Shown here: positions 1-9,297 of the stretch, in pieces
Layout: each line of letters starts with the position of its first letter
Position numbering within the stretch: position 1 is the first letter of the stretch
Source: Shewanella metallivivens
GTDB taxonomy: Bacteria; Pseudomonadota; Gammaproteobacteria; Enterobacterales; Shewanellaceae
Assembly: GCF_028750675.1 (NCBI RefSeq)
Contig: NZ_JAQQPZ010000003.1
Coordinates: forward strand, 124,001 to 188,000
Length of the DNA: 64,000 bases
Reading direction: 5' to 3'
The notes under the pieces: model-generated
What the model was told of the DNA's origin: nothing
Databases searched by the model: none
What the model saw: only the letters and a program-made list of their open reading frames with translations
Translations under genes and position numbers: made by a program

Positions 1-512
1 GAATCAAAACGGTACATACTGGATGCTACAACGCCGTAACTTTGTGCATTAGATGACGATGCCGTATCGGCATAAGCATATTTTAACTGCGGGGCGACTA
101 AAAACATCCAATGGTTATCTAGGCGATATGTCAGTGATAATCCCGCGCTGTATTGATGAACAGTCGACCAGTCTTGCTCGGCTAATTGCAGTTGGGTGGC
201 TTGGTTAATCCGCCAGTCATAATCTAAATTATCATAACCAATATTAGCCCCTATCGACCATTGTCGATTTAACGGCATGGAGGCTGAAAAACGGGTTTTC
301 CAGGCGTCACGCTGAAGTTCATGACCCGTATTCGCACCGACATCAGCTGTGGCGGTAGAGGTACGAGCAACCGTCAATGAAAATGGTGAGCGTTCAGGTG
401 CGGCAATGGCTTGTTGGCATAGTACTAAACCAGGAACAGGCATTAATAAGAGTGATTTGAGCAACAAACGGCATGCATTCGCTTGGGAAATTTGAGCTTT
501 ATAAAGCGTCAT
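1..512 (-). CDS. Exported beta-barrel-like protein, 3' part outside window
   Basis: An open frame of 170 codons runs from an ATG at 512 off the left edge of the window with no stop, so the C-terminus is missing. The N-terminus is basic then hydrophobic (KSLLLMPVPGLVL, then a likely AIAA cleavage region), which suggests a Sec signal peptide of about 35 residues. The mature part alternates aromatic and polar residues in short strands (QWSIGANIGYDNLDYDW, DNHWMFLVAPQLKYAYA), as in outer-membrane barrels. I do not recognise the family securely; a DUF6268-type outer membrane protein is possible. It lies 99 bp beyond the tetR-type gene and shares its direction, so it could be co-transcribed with it. 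The exported-barrel assignment is inference from composition. Confidence 0.7.
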   Translation of the reverse strand, partial: MTLYKAQISQANACRLLLKSLLLMPVPGLVLCQQAIAAPERSPFSLTVARTSTATADVGANTGHELQRDAWKTRFSASMPLNRQWSIGANIGYDNLDYDWRINQATQLQLAEQDWSTVHQYSAGLSLTYRLDNHWMFLVAPQLKYAYADTASSSNAQSYGVVASSMYRFD

Positions 513-611
513 AGTGATGTGCATCCTTTCTAAATAAGAGTATGACCATTGCGTCACTTAATACTGGTTCTAATACTGACTTAATAACCATTCAGTTCAA
601 ATTAAGTTGAA

Positions 612-1262
612 TTATTTTAGCGTAACTTTGTGAGCTCTCAAAAACATCTCCGCAGTATCTTGTAAGTATTGCTGCCTGCTTAACTCTAAATGATCTGTCT
701 CTAATGCTAGCTCTAGACGTAACTTAAGTTCACCAAACAACATTAAGCATAGCCTTACTGCACTGTCGTGCGGATGTTCAAAGTAATATACGCCATGCTG
801 ATTAACCTTGGTTAAATATTCACGAATTAGCCCTAAAACATGTTTCGGACCCGCGTTGTAAAACAATTTAGAGGCCTCTGGATGAGTATCGGCCTGAGCA
901 ACGCAGGTTTTAAATACCGTCATGGTGTCTTTGCTAACAATCAACTCCCCAAACTGTTTGGCAAATTGCAGTATCACTCGCTGTGGGTCAGCGGCATCCA
1001 TTAAGGTATCACTAGTGAGCTGATGTGCAACGCATTTTGAATCAATCGCGGCAACAAATAAATCATCTTTAGAACCAAAATGCGAGTAAACCGTTTGTTT
1101 TGATACGCCCGCATGTTTTGCGACTTCATCCATGCTGGTTAGCGGAAAGCCATTTTGACAGAATAACTCCATAGCCGACTCAAGCACTTGATTTCGCTTT
1201 TGTTCACTGCGGCTCAAATTCACTGGTTCGTCATTATTTTTGGTTGAAGTATCTTTTGTCAT
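612..1262 (-). CDS. TetR/AcrR-family repressor of the adjacent RND pump
   Basis: This 216-residue protein has a TetR N-terminal DNA-binding domain at about residues 20-65: a helix (RNQVLESAMELFCQNGF), then the helix-turn-helix with the family signature VAKHAGVSKQTVYSHFGSK. The remaining ~145 residues are the helical ligand-binding and dimer domain and resemble the AefR-like C-terminal type. It is transcribed divergently from an RND adaptor/permease operon across a 220-bp gap that holds two palindromes of the size TetR proteins bind. This is the classic layout for a local, ligand-released efflux repressor. The ligand cannot be told from sequence. The ATG at 1262 has only a weak GGA upstream. 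Confidence 0.9.
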   Translation of the reverse strand: MTKDTSTKNNDEPVNLSRSEQKRNQVLESAMELFCQNGFPLTSMDEVAKHAGVSKQTVYSHFGSKDDLFVAAIDSKCVAHQLTSDTLMDAADPQRVILQFAKQFGELIVSKDTMTVFKTCVAQADTHPEASKLFYNAGPKHVLGLIREYLTKVNQHGVYYFEHPHDSAVRLCLMLFGELKLRLELALETDHLELSRQQYLQDTAEMFLRAHKVTLK

Positions 1263-1340
1263 GTGGGTTCCGTAGGGTGACTAAAAAGCAATTTCGATTA
1301 GCGGTTTGTGCTAGCACGATAAAATTATCATAACCAAAAA

Positions 1341-1384
1341 TAGACTGGACAGTCTAGTTTTATAAAATTAGACTACCAAGTCTA
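1341..1384 (+). promoter_or_regulatory. Twin palindromic TetR operators over the RND promoter
   Basis: Two 16-bp palindromes lie 28 bp apart, start to start: TAGACTGGACAGTCTA (1341-1356; 7-bp arms, 2-nt centre) and TAGACTACCAAGTCTA (1369-1384; 6-bp arms, 4-nt centre). A plausible pump promoter lies across them: -35 TGGACA (1346-1351), 17-nt spacer, -10 TAGACT (1369-1374). A repressor on either site would block RNA polymerase. Assignment to the neighbouring TetR protein is inference from position. Confidence 0.75.
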
Positions 1385-1482
1385 GTTAACAAAAAAGTTA
1401 CATATTACAGTGTGGCGTGCATTTTTTTAACGCCGTGATCTGAACTAAACATCGATACACATAGCGCTTTAAGGGATTACTT

Positions 1483-2604
1483 ATGTTTGCTGCAATGTCA
1501 TTTACTCAACATGCAAAAGGCTTAGCATTAGGGTTAAGCTTACTTCTGTTAAATGGTTGTGGCTCTGAGGTCAAGGAGCATTCGCATACGGTTGAGTATC
1601 AGTCCGTACAAGCGCAACCATTAGTCCTTAGTGATCGTTACCAACAAATGCAAACTTACACAGGGACGATTCGCTCGGCTAACACAACAGGCATTGGTTT
1701 TGAGTTACCTGGCAAGCTAAATAGTATCGTGGTCGACAGTGGTGACACCGTTAAAAAAGGCCAAGTGCTCGCGCAATTAGATATCGATTTATTAATTGCA
1801 GAAAAACAACAGCTTGAAGCCAGTTTATTGCAAACTCAAGCTGACATCGATTTAGCCAAAAGTACCCTGCGTCGTACTGAAAAATTAAAAACGCAAAACT
1901 ATGTATCAGCACAACAACTCGATGAAACCCAACAACAGGTTATCAGCCTACAAGCTAATCAAAAACGAATAGAAGCAAGCTTGAGTGCCACCAACTTAAA
2001 ACTTGAAAAATCAACCTTACTTGCGCCGTTTGATGGAACAATTAGCCAACGTTATCATAATCTTGGTGAGGTTATTGCCCTGGGCAGTCCTGTATTTACC
2101 TTAATCGGGAATAGCCAAGCAGTGGCTTATATTGGGGTTCCGGTCGATGTAGCGCAGCAATTAACGACTCAACAACATGTTGATGTGCGTGTTGGCAAGC
2201 AAACCTTTACCGCCCAAATTGCCGGCATAAGTGCAGAAGTGAATGCCATTAGCCGTACCGTGCAACTGCGGATTCAATTACCTGAGTCAGCAAGAGTGAT
2301 CAATGGCGAAATTGCCTACCTTGCCTATCAACAAGACAACTTAACCGCCGGGTATTGGGTGCCAATGTCAGCGCTGACTGACGGAGTACGCGGGTTGTGG
2401 AATGTCTATGTATTGGCAAAAGACGATCAAAACCATTATCAAGTTGAGCGCAGAGACGTCGAAATTATCTACACCAATGAGCAACAAGCATTCATCAACG
2501 GGGCGATTAAAGCCGATGAACAAATCGTCTCAGACGGGTTGCATAAAATAGTCGTTGGCCAAAAAGTCACTCTCGCTAATACCCAGCTAGTGGGGGCGTT
2601 ATGA
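1483..2604 (+). CDS. RND efflux periplasmic adaptor (membrane fusion lipoprotein)
   Basis: At 373 residues it has the usual length for an RND periplasmic adaptor. The N-terminus is a lipoprotein signal ending in LLNGC, predicting lipidation at about Cys 26 and anchoring in the inner membrane. After it come a first beta/lipoyl half (GIGFELPGKLNSIVVDSGDTVKKGQVLAQLD), a long alpha-hairpin at about residues 105-175, a second lipoyl half (LLAPFDGTISQRYHNLGEVI) and beta-barrel domains. It bridges the permease to an outer-membrane channel; no channel gene is present here, so a TolC-type protein encoded elsewhere is presumably shared. AAGGGA lies 7 nt before the ATG. The stop overlaps the permease start as ATGA, indicating translational coupling. 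Confidence 0.93.
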   Translation: MFAAMSFTQHAKGLALGLSLLLLNGCGSEVKEHSHTVEYQSVQAQPLVLSDRYQQMQTYTGTIRSANTTGIGFELPGKLNSIVVDSGDTVKKGQVLAQLDIDLLIAEKQQLEASLLQTQADIDLAKSTLRRTEKLKTQNYVSAQQLDETQQQVISLQANQKRIEASLSATNLKLEKSTLLAPFDGTISQRYHNLGEVIALGSPVFTLIGNSQAVAYIGVPVDVAQQLTTQQHVDVRVGKQTFTAQIAGISAEVNAISRTVQLRIQLPESARVINGEIAYLAYQQDNLTAGYWVPMSALTDGVRGLWNVYVLAKDDQNHYQVERRDVEIIYTNEQQAFINGAIKADEQIVSDGLHKIVVGQKVTLANTQLVGAL

Positions 2605-5600
2605 TTAAGGCGTTTTTAGAAAATGGCCGCTTAACAAGCTTATTTATTGCACTGTTAATTGTTGCCGGCTTAGGAGCAATATCGAGCCTGCCTCGCACTG
2701 AAGATCCACACATCACTAACCGTTTTGCCTCAGTGATTACCCAATATCCAGGCGCATCTGCAGAGCGGGTTGAAGCATTAGTGACCGAGGTGCTTGAAAA
2801 CCAATTACGCCGTTTAGAAGATTTAAAATTAGTTCAATCAACATCTCGCCCAGGTATTTCGGTTATACAGCTCGAATTGAAAGACACGGTAATCGATACC
2901 GACCCTGTATGGTCGCGTGCACGTGATTTAATCGCCGACAGTAAATTCTTATTACCCGAAGCTGCGCAAAATGGCGTGTTAGATGATCAACTCGGCTATG
3001 CCAGCACGGCCATATTAGGCATAGTATGGGCCGATAACTCTCCCGTTAGAGTCGACATTCTTAACCGTTATGCTAAAGAGTTACAAAGCCGCTTACGCTT
3101 ACTGAACGGCACCGATTTTGCCAAACTTTACGGTGCCCCTGAAGAGGAAATACTGGTTGAGCTTGATGGCAATAAAATCAGTGAACTGCACCTAACGCCA
3201 GCAGGAATTGCAGCGATTCTAGCCAATGCAGACAGTAAAATATCTGCCGGCGAGATTAATAATAATCAGTTTAGAGCCTTAGTGGAGGTTTCTGGTGAGC
3301 TCGATTCACAACATCGTATTCGCCAGGTGCCATTAAAAGTCGATGAATACGGCCAGATTATCCGTTTAGGTGATGTGGCTAATATCACTCGACAGGCTAA
3401 AACCCCAGCAAGCAGTATTGCACTAATTGATAGCCAACAAGGCATATTGGTCTCTGCCCGTATGCTTAACGACAATAGGGTAGATTTATGGCAACAACAA
3501 GTTAGCCAAACCATTGATGCGTTTTCGGTAAACTTACCTGCCAATATTGAAGTACAGTGGCTGTTTGACCAACAAGGTTACACTCAGGATCGCCTTGGCG
3601 ATTTGGTGGTTAATTTACTCCAGGGTTTCGTTATTATCCTGGCAGTGTTAATGCTCACCTTAGGCCTGCGTAACGCCATCATTGTGGCAATATCGCTACC
3701 ATTGACCGCATTGTTCACACTAACTTGCATGAAATACACCGGATTACCCATTCATCAAATGTCGGTCACCGGCTTAGTCGTGGCATTGGGCATTATGGTT
3801 GATAACGCGATAGTGATAGTTGACGCCATTGCTCAGCGCCGCCAGCAAGGCATGTCGAAACTTGAGGCTGTGTCAAAAACCTTACATCATTTATGGCTAC
3901 CGTTAGCAGGGTCAACCATTACCACTATGCTGGCTTTTGCACCGATAGTGCTAATGCCGGGCGCTGCAGGTGAGTTTGTTGGCGGGATTGCTATTTCGGT
4001 TATGTTTGCCCTGCTTGGCTCTTATATTATTTCGCATACTATTATTGCTGGTCTTGCGGGCCGCTTTAGCCGCAGTGAAAAACCAAGCGCCTGGTACCAA
4101 CAAGGCATGGCATTTCCAAAAACTAGCCAGGCATTCACTGCAAGCTTACGTTTTGCTTTACAGCGACCAGTATTGACTGCGGTGGTTATTGGTATTTTAC
4201 CCGTAGTTGGCTTTTTTGCGGCGGGCAAAATGACCGAACAATTTTTTCCGCCATCAGACAGGGACATGTTTCAGCTAGAAGTGTATCTAGCACCTCATGT
4301 CAGCATCGAAAACACCCTCGCCCAAGTAAAGTTGATTGATAACAAACTGCAAAAAATTGACGATATTCTCGCGGCCACCTGGGTTGTGGGCGGTAATACG
4401 CCATCGTTTTACTACAACCTCACTCAGCGTCAGCAAGGTGCCACAAACTACGCCCAAGCCATGATTAAAGTCACCGACTTTGTTGCTGCTAACAGGCTTA
4501 TTTTACAATTACAAAAAGAGTTAGATAAAGAATACCCACAAGCGCAAATACTAGTACGAAAACTTGAGCAAGGCCCACCGTTTAATGCCCCTGTAGAGCT
4601 ACGAATATACGGTCCAAACTTAGACACATTAAAAACATTGGGTGAACAAGTGAGAGGCATTTTAAATGCCACCCCAGATGTCATTCATACTCGTGCCACA
4701 TTAAGCTCTGGTGCGCCAAAAGTGTGGCTACAGGTAAATGAAGACGCCAGCTTAATGAGCGGTTTAAGCTTAAGTGATATAGCCAGCCAAATTCAAATGG
4801 CCACAACGGGGATTATTGGCGGCAGCATTTTAGAACAAACAGAGTCTCTGCCGGTACGAGTCCGTCTAGGCGATACCAGCCGCGAACAAGCAACCCGTTT
4901 AGCCGAAATAAACTTAGTATCACCGTCGGGTTCTGGTATTCCTTTGTCTGCACTTTCTTATAATGAGGTTAATGTGAGCCGCGGCGCCATTCCGCGTCGT
5001 AATGGTGAGCGGGTCAACACCATTGAAGCCTATATCACCAGTGGTGTTTTACCTGCTCAGGTATTAGATGACGCCAAAGATGCCATTGCAAACCTTGATA
5101 TTCCAGCGGGATACCACCTTGAAGTGGGCGGTGAAAGCGCTAAGCGTAATGAAGCTGTGGGCAACTTACTGTCTAACATCGTCCTAGTGTTCACCTTATT
5201 GCTAGCCACGGTTGTACTGTCGTTTAATTCGTTTAGATTAACGGCCATTATCCTACTTAGTGCGTTTCAATCGGCGGGGTTAGGCTTGTTAGCGGTTTTT
5301 GTGTTTGGCTACCCATTTGGGTTTACGGTGATTATCGGTTTGTTAGGATTAATGGGATTAGCGATTAACGCCGCTATTGTGATTTTAGCAGAATTAGAAG
5401 ATGTGCCCGATGCCAAGCAAGGTAATTTGGCGCTCATTATCGATACAGTGAGCAGCTGCGGGCGCCATATTGGTTCAACCACTATCACCACTATTGGCGG
5501 TTTCTTACCGTTAATTATTGCTGGCGGCGGATTTTGGCCACCTTTTGCCATCGCCATTGCTGGCGGTACATTACTGGCTACCATGTTGTCGCTAGTGTGG

Positions 5601-5642
5601 GTGCCAGTAATGTATATGTTATTGATGAAGCTACAAAAGTAA
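2601..5642 (+). CDS. RND-family efflux permease, inner-membrane proton antiporter
   Basis: This 1013-residue protein has the RND layout: TM1 at the N-terminus, a large periplasmic porter loop, TM2-6, a second loop (roughly residues 550-840) and TM7-12. The N-terminal segment reads LPRTEDPHITNRFASVITQYPGA-type, seen in many RND pumps. The TM4 proton-relay region is GIMVDNAIVIVDAI, keeping one Asp where AcrB has Asp-Asp; Asp-Asn is common in other RND branches, so this does not imply loss of function. It overlaps the adaptor gene by 4 nt. Transcription is probably controlled by the divergent TetR repressor. Substrate is not predictable; the small downstream gap holds only a weak AAGCTA/TAGCTT hairpin at about 5643-5658. 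Confidence 0.93.
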   Translation: MIKAFLENGRLTSLFIALLIVAGLGAISSLPRTEDPHITNRFASVITQYPGASAERVEALVTEVLENQLRRLEDLKLVQSTSRPGISVIQLELKDTVIDTDPVWSRARDLIADSKFLLPEAAQNGVLDDQLGYASTAILGIVWADNSPVRVDILNRYAKELQSRLRLLNGTDFAKLYGAPEEEILVELDGNKISELHLTPAGIAAILANADSKISAGEINNNQFRALVEVSGELDSQHRIRQVPLKVDEYGQIIRLGDVANITRQAKTPASSIALIDSQQGILVSARMLNDNRVDLWQQQVSQTIDAFSVNLPANIEVQWLFDQQGYTQDRLGDLVVNLLQGFVIILAVLMLTLGLRNAIIVAISLPLTALFTLTCMKYTGLPIHQMSVTGLVVALGIMVDNAIVIVDAIAQRRQQGMSKLEAVSKTLHHLWLPLAGSTITTMLAFAPIVLMPGAAGEFVGGIAISVMFALLGSYIISHTIIAGLAGRFSRSEKPSAWYQQGMAFPKTSQAFTASLRFALQRPVLTAVVIGILPVVGFFAAGKMTEQFFPPSDRDMFQLEVYLAPHVSIENTLAQVKLIDNKLQKIDDILAATWVVGGNTPSFYYNLTQRQQGATNYAQAMIKVTDFVAANRLILQLQKELDKEYPQAQILVRKLEQGPPFNAPVELRIYGPNLDTLKTLGEQVRGILNATPDVIHTRATLSSGAPKVWLQVNEDASLMSGLSLSDIASQIQMATTGIIGGSILEQTESLPVRVRLGDTSREQATRLAEINLVSPSGSGIPLSALSYNEVNVSRGAIPRRNGERVNTIEAYITSGVLPAQVLDDAKDAIANLDIPAGYHLEVGGESAKRNEAVGNLLSNIVLVFTLLLATVVLSFNSFRLTAIILLSAFQSAGLGLLAVFVFGYPFGFTVIIGLLGLMGLAINAAIVILAELEDVPDAKQGNLALIIDTVSSCGRHIGSTTITTIGGFLPLIIAGGGFWPPFAIAIAGGTLLATMLSLVWVPVMYMLLMKLQK

Positions 5643-5695
5643 GCTATGAATAGCTTTGTATATATTCCGCTCATAATTTAGAAGGGCGATGAGCA

Positions 5696-6319
5696 CTACT
5701 GAGCACATTTTTCTAACAAAAACCATGTCATATCGTCTTGAGGAAAATTAAGATCTCGATGATATACAAACCCATAATCAACTAATTTTAGATCAGGATA
5801 CTTATCAAGCATTTCACCGGCAAAATCACGTTTGAATAACCTACCATCATGACCTCGATAATTGGTTTCAACGGGTGTTGGATTGTAATACTCAGAGATA
5901 CATATATAACGATCACTCGACACATATAACTTCTCATATACATTTTGTAATTCAAATGGATTAATGTGTATCAAAACGCCTTTAATAATAGCTAATTCAT
6001 GAGTCGATTTCGGAGTAAAATCCAAAATAGAAGAATGATAAACTTTTAAGTTATTGAAGCGTTTTAAGGTTTCAACAGCCTTAGCATTAATTTCAATTGC
6101 AGATAACTCAACCTCAGGTAAAAGTATAGATAGCGCCTCAAGATTTAGACCAACATTTGATCCAAATTCAATAATGGATTTAGGTGAGTTTATATGAGCT
6201 AGTACTTTGGTAAATAATGCTATGTTGGAAGCGATTATTTGCTTTCCTTGATTTCGCTCTAAGTAGTCATCACCAAATTCGCCAGCCCAAAAAGCTTCTT
6301 GTTCAGTTTTATAGTTCAT
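5696..6319 (-). CDS. SAM methyltransferase, pseudaminic-acid-biosynthesis type
   Basis: The 207-residue protein has a class I SAM-methyltransferase fold: motif I IIEFGSNVGLNLEAL at about residues 48-62, an acidic strand end LSAIEIN, and later HELAIIKGVLIHINP. The opening (TEQEAFWAGEFGDDYLERN) is characteristic of the family annotated as pseudaminic acid biosynthesis-associated methylase (TIGR03587-like), found in flagellin glycosylation loci. It is divergent from, and 303 bp from, a Maf glycosyltransferase, which supports a role in modifying the nonulosonic acid placed on flagellin. The substrate is inferred. Codon use is AT-rich like the Maf gene and unlike the RND genes. A GGGAG precedes the ATG. 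Confidence 0.8.
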   Translation of the reverse strand: MNYKTEQEAFWAGEFGDDYLERNQGKQIIASNIALFTKVLAHINSPKSIIEFGSNVGLNLEALSILLPEVELSAIEINAKAVETLKRFNNLKVYHSSILDFTPKSTHELAIIKGVLIHINPFELQNVYEKLYVSSDRYICISEYYNPTPVETNYRGHDGRLFKRDFAGEMLDKYPDLKLVDYGFVYHRDLNFPQDDMTWFLLEKCAQ

Positions 6320-6622
6320 GTTGAATCTCCCATTTTATCTGCTCTCAGCAATACCTTGAACAAGTTAATCACACTTAACCCATAAAATATTTCACGACAT
6401 CTATGATATAATTTTTCTTTATATTATAACCACTAATGTTGGTTTAGTTAACTTAGAATTGCTTTTAAATACAGGAAGCAGATAAATAAAAATATTTCTC
6501 TATTTTACAGCCATTAGAAACATCTCGCCACCAACACACTACATCTTGGCATAAAAACTGCTTAAAAAAGCATGTAGACGTTAAGTTGACTATACTAGGT
6601 AAAATACAAAAAGAGGAATCGT
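6320..6622. other. AT-rich divergent intergenic region
   Basis: This 303-bp spacer separates the divergent methylase and Maf genes. It is strongly AT-rich and must hold both promoters. I could not single out a convincing -35/-10 pair or operator. A good ribosome-binding site, AGAGGAA, lies 5 nt before the Maf start. No coding frame is evident. Confidence 0.6.
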
Positions 6623-9094
6623 ATGTCATCACAACAATCGGTTATTACCAATATTTTTACTGTTTCTCCATTTAACGAGTATTACTTGCCAAGTGTCAAT
6701 CGTCGTATTTTTGAGAAGGTTGACTCTGTATCTCTATTTAACAAAAAATTCCACTCAAAATTTAAGCAAGAAAACACGCTACATATCATAGTTGGTATGG
6801 ATTCTGGTTTACTCGCTAACTATGTTATGGATTATCCTTTAGCAGACGGTTCAAAGTACCTTTTTGTAGAGTTAGATGAGGTTTTAAACTTTCTTAATGT
6901 AGATATCCCAGACTCGATAAATAATTCATTTTCAATTTGCAGTGCAACACAATTCAAGAAAATATTAAAGGATAAAGATTTCAACCTATTTATTGTTAAG
7001 CATAAATTCAAACTCCATTATTCAACAGCTGCAACAAGCAATGACATTTACACATTATTAAATCATGATATTGAAAAAGCCATAGAGCATGAATATTTTG
7101 AAAGCAGTATCGGATTCACTCAGAAAATTTTTTTTAAACGACAGTTAGATAACTTGTCAGAAAATTTAATGCCAGCAAAACTACTAACAAATAGCTTCTC
7201 AGGTAAAACATGTATAGTACTGGGTGGAGGGCCTTCTTTAAATGAGCATTTAAATTGGATAAGAGAAAACAGGGATAAACTTATCGTTTTCTCAGTATCA
7301 AGAATTGCAGGGAAATTATCTAAAGAAGGTATAAAATCTGATATTATTGTAACGGTTGATCCTCAAGATCATAGCTTTGAAGTCAATGAAGCAATGATGA
7401 GTTTAAGCGATGAAAGTATATTAATTAGCGCAGATCATACTTGTGCAGAAATCGTAGCTCAATGGAATGGTAGTCTACTTTATACAGGTAAGCAAATTCC
7501 TTGGGATGATGAAAGAAATAATGGAAATATAAAAACTGAAGGTCCAACCGTTACTAATAGTGCGATAAATATTGCAACGGAAATGGGCTTTTCTCAAATA
7601 CTTTTATGCGGAATAGACTATTGTCACTCACAAACAGGACAAACTCATACCTCAGACACATACAGAGCTAATTTAGGACCTGATATTGGCACTATCTTTG
7701 AGTGGGTAAAAACTTATAAAGGCGAAATGGCCGAAACACCTATTCAACTTTTACATGCGATAAATGATCTTTCTCAATTTGTAAAATCCCACCCTAATGT
7801 CACCTTCATAAATCTTTCAATTGATGCTGCAGTTGTAGAAAATGTCGATTTTAGAGTTGCTAGTGACATTACATTAACGGATATAAGCACTGCACAAAGA
7901 GATTTAATTTGTCCGCAGCGCTTTATTCTGAATGCAAATGAAAAGAAGTTAATGTTAAATGAAGTAAAAGTAACTTTAGACGTATCAATAAAGAAACTAG
8001 AACAGTTACTGACTAAGCTAGAACAAGCAAAAATTCTATGCAAAAAAATTAGCAAGATTAAGTCAAATAACAACACTTTGATTTCGATGGTGAAAAAATT
8101 AGACTCTTTAGAGAATGAGTTCAATAATAAATATAAAAAATATTCATATATTATAAAGTATTATGGGTATTACGAGTTCTCACAGTTTCTTACGACTAAA
8201 AGTACTGACAGTTGGACTTCTGATGATATTCATAATCAGAGTAAAGTTTACTATGATGTCTTTTGTAACGTTGCTCAGGAACTATACGATTTAACCTTAA
8301 GCGCTAAAGCTCGACTAAAAAGTAGAATTTCTGAGTATGCTGAACCATTAAACTTTAGTGCTTTTATTCCTCAATGGCGTAATGACCGCCATTTTGGCAG
8401 GGTTTTAATTTGGCAACGTGAAAATTCAAATATCATTGAGAATTTAACCTTAGATGATAGAACTACGCTGAAAAAATTAACAGATGAATATAGAAACCTA
8501 TTTGTAAAAAAAGATGAAAAAACCAATAGCAATTTAATTGAAAACCTTAATAATGCAACAAAAAAGTTGAACATACTCATTCATCAGAAACATCTTATAG
8601 GTATAAAAAAAATGGTTGAGTATTTAGAACCATTTAGTAAACAAGACGTTAAAATAGAACGATTGTATTATCTTGCAAAAAGTTATTATCAGTTTTTCAC
8701 TAACTCATTCGAAAATGCATTAGAAACAATATTACAACTTAGTGACACACACAGAGAGGAACAGGAGCTTAGTCTGATTATAAGGTTATCTTTAAAGCTT
8801 AATCATATTGAACAAGCTATAGAAAGTTTATCCAAAATCGTTCAATACAACGATGAATACTTACCACAGTATGCTCAAACTTTACACTTACAAGGTCAAA
8901 ACCAATTAGCTCTGACAGCCTATTTAGACTACTTAGACAAATACCCTGAAGATGTACCAGTGTTACTTAAATTCGGTTTATTCCTAGTTAATGTAGGAGA
9001 AGTTGATAGTGCTAAATCTATACTTTTGCAAGTAATGAGTATCGACCCTAACAATCAAACTGCAACAAAATACCTAGCAATATTAAACAAATAG
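6623..9094 (+). CDS. Maf-family motility-associated glycosyltransferase with C-terminal TPRs
   Basis: This 823-residue protein is a Maf (motility accessory factor, DUF115/MptE-like) enzyme, the type that transfers pseudaminic or legionaminic acid to flagellin in the cytoplasm. The central catalytic domain, about residues 190-400, opens with GKTCIVLGGGPSLNEHL and contains DIIVTVDPQDHS, GPTVTNSAINIATEMGF and ILLCGIDYCHSQTGQTH, all typical. A coiled-coil region follows (about 440-520). The last ~120 residues form TPR-like repeats (EQAIESLSKIVQYNDEYLPQYAQTLHLQGQ-type), an addition to the basic Maf architecture that may mediate substrate contacts. The gene is AT-rich and has no flagellar neighbour. 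It ends at a strong terminator. Donor sugar and target flagellin are inferred. Confidence 0.87.
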   Translation: MSSQQSVITNIFTVSPFNEYYLPSVNRRIFEKVDSVSLFNKKFHSKFKQENTLHIIVGMDSGLLANYVMDYPLADGSKYLFVELDEVLNFLNVDIPDSINNSFSICSATQFKKILKDKDFNLFIVKHKFKLHYSTAATSNDIYTLLNHDIEKAIEHEYFESSIGFTQKIFFKRQLDNLSENLMPAKLLTNSFSGKTCIVLGGGPSLNEHLNWIRENRDKLIVFSVSRIAGKLSKEGIKSDIIVTVDPQDHSFEVNEAMMSLSDESILISADHTCAEIVAQWNGSLLYTGKQIPWDDERNNGNIKTEGPTVTNSAINIATEMGFSQILLCGIDYCHSQTGQTHTSDTYRANLGPDIGTIFEWVKTYKGEMAETPIQLLHAINDLSQFVKSHPNVTFINLSIDAAVVENVDFRVASDITLTDISTAQRDLICPQRFILNANEKKLMLNEVKVTLDVSIKKLEQLLTKLEQAKILCKKISKIKSNNNTLISMVKKLDSLENEFNNKYKKYSYIIKYYGYYEFSQFLTTKSTDSWTSDDIHNQSKVYYDVFCNVAQELYDLTLSAKARLKSRISEYAEPLNFSAFIPQWRNDRHFGRVLIWQRENSNIIENLTLDDRTTLKKLTDEYRNLFVKKDEKTNSNLIENLNNATKKLNILIHQKHLIGIKKMVEYLEPFSKQDVKIERLYYLAKSYYQFFTNSFENALETILQLSDTHREEQELSLIIRLSLKLNHIEQAIESLSKIVQYNDEYLPQYAQTLHLQGQNQLALTAYLDYLDKYPEDVPVLLKFGLFLVNVGEVDSAKSILLQVMSIDPNNQTATKYLAILNK

Positions 9095-9111
9095 TTTAAA
9101 TTATAGCCAAT

Positions 9112-9143
9112 AAAAAACCGCTTTATCACTAAAGCGGTTTTTT
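9112..9143. terminator. Bidirectional intrinsic terminator between Maf gene and cydX
   Basis: A perfect 14-bp inverted repeat has arms 9112-9125 and 9130-9143 around a TCAC loop. The CCGCTTTA/TAAAGCGG core is flanked by A6 and T6 tracts, so it can stop transcription from both sides. It sits between the convergent Maf and cyd transcripts. Confidence 0.9.
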
Positions 9144-9169
9144 GTTACTGGATAGTGCAAAGCAAAAGA

Positions 9170-9280
9170 TTAGTCTTCGCTTTGACGGTCCATGTTTTCA
9201 GTGTTCTCAAGCCATAACGCATTGATGATACCGAATGAACAAGCCAGTAATACACCTAGAATCCACGCAAAATACCACAT
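9170..9280 (-). CDS. cydX: CydX, small subunit of cytochrome bd oxidase
   Basis: A 36-residue frame begins at 9280: MWYFAWILGVLLACSFGIIN, then ALWLENTENMDRQSED. This matches CydX: start MWYFAWILG, one transmembrane helix, and a Glu-containing stretch after Leu-Trp-Leu. CydX stabilises the CydAB heme centres in the inner membrane. It starts 17 bp after cydB, with AAGGAG 8 nt before the ATG, and ends just before a strong terminator, so it is the last gene of cydABX. At 36 codons it is easily missed by gene callers. Confidence 0.93.
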   Translation of the reverse strand: MWYFAWILGVLLACSFGIINALWLENTENMDRQSED

Positions 9281-9297
9281 AGATATAGCTCCTTAAA

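Noticed and set aside
2601-5642. RND permease inactivated because the TM4 Asp-Asp pair is Asp-Asn
   Set aside because: Asp-Asn at this position is common in functional RND families, so it is not evidence of inactivity.
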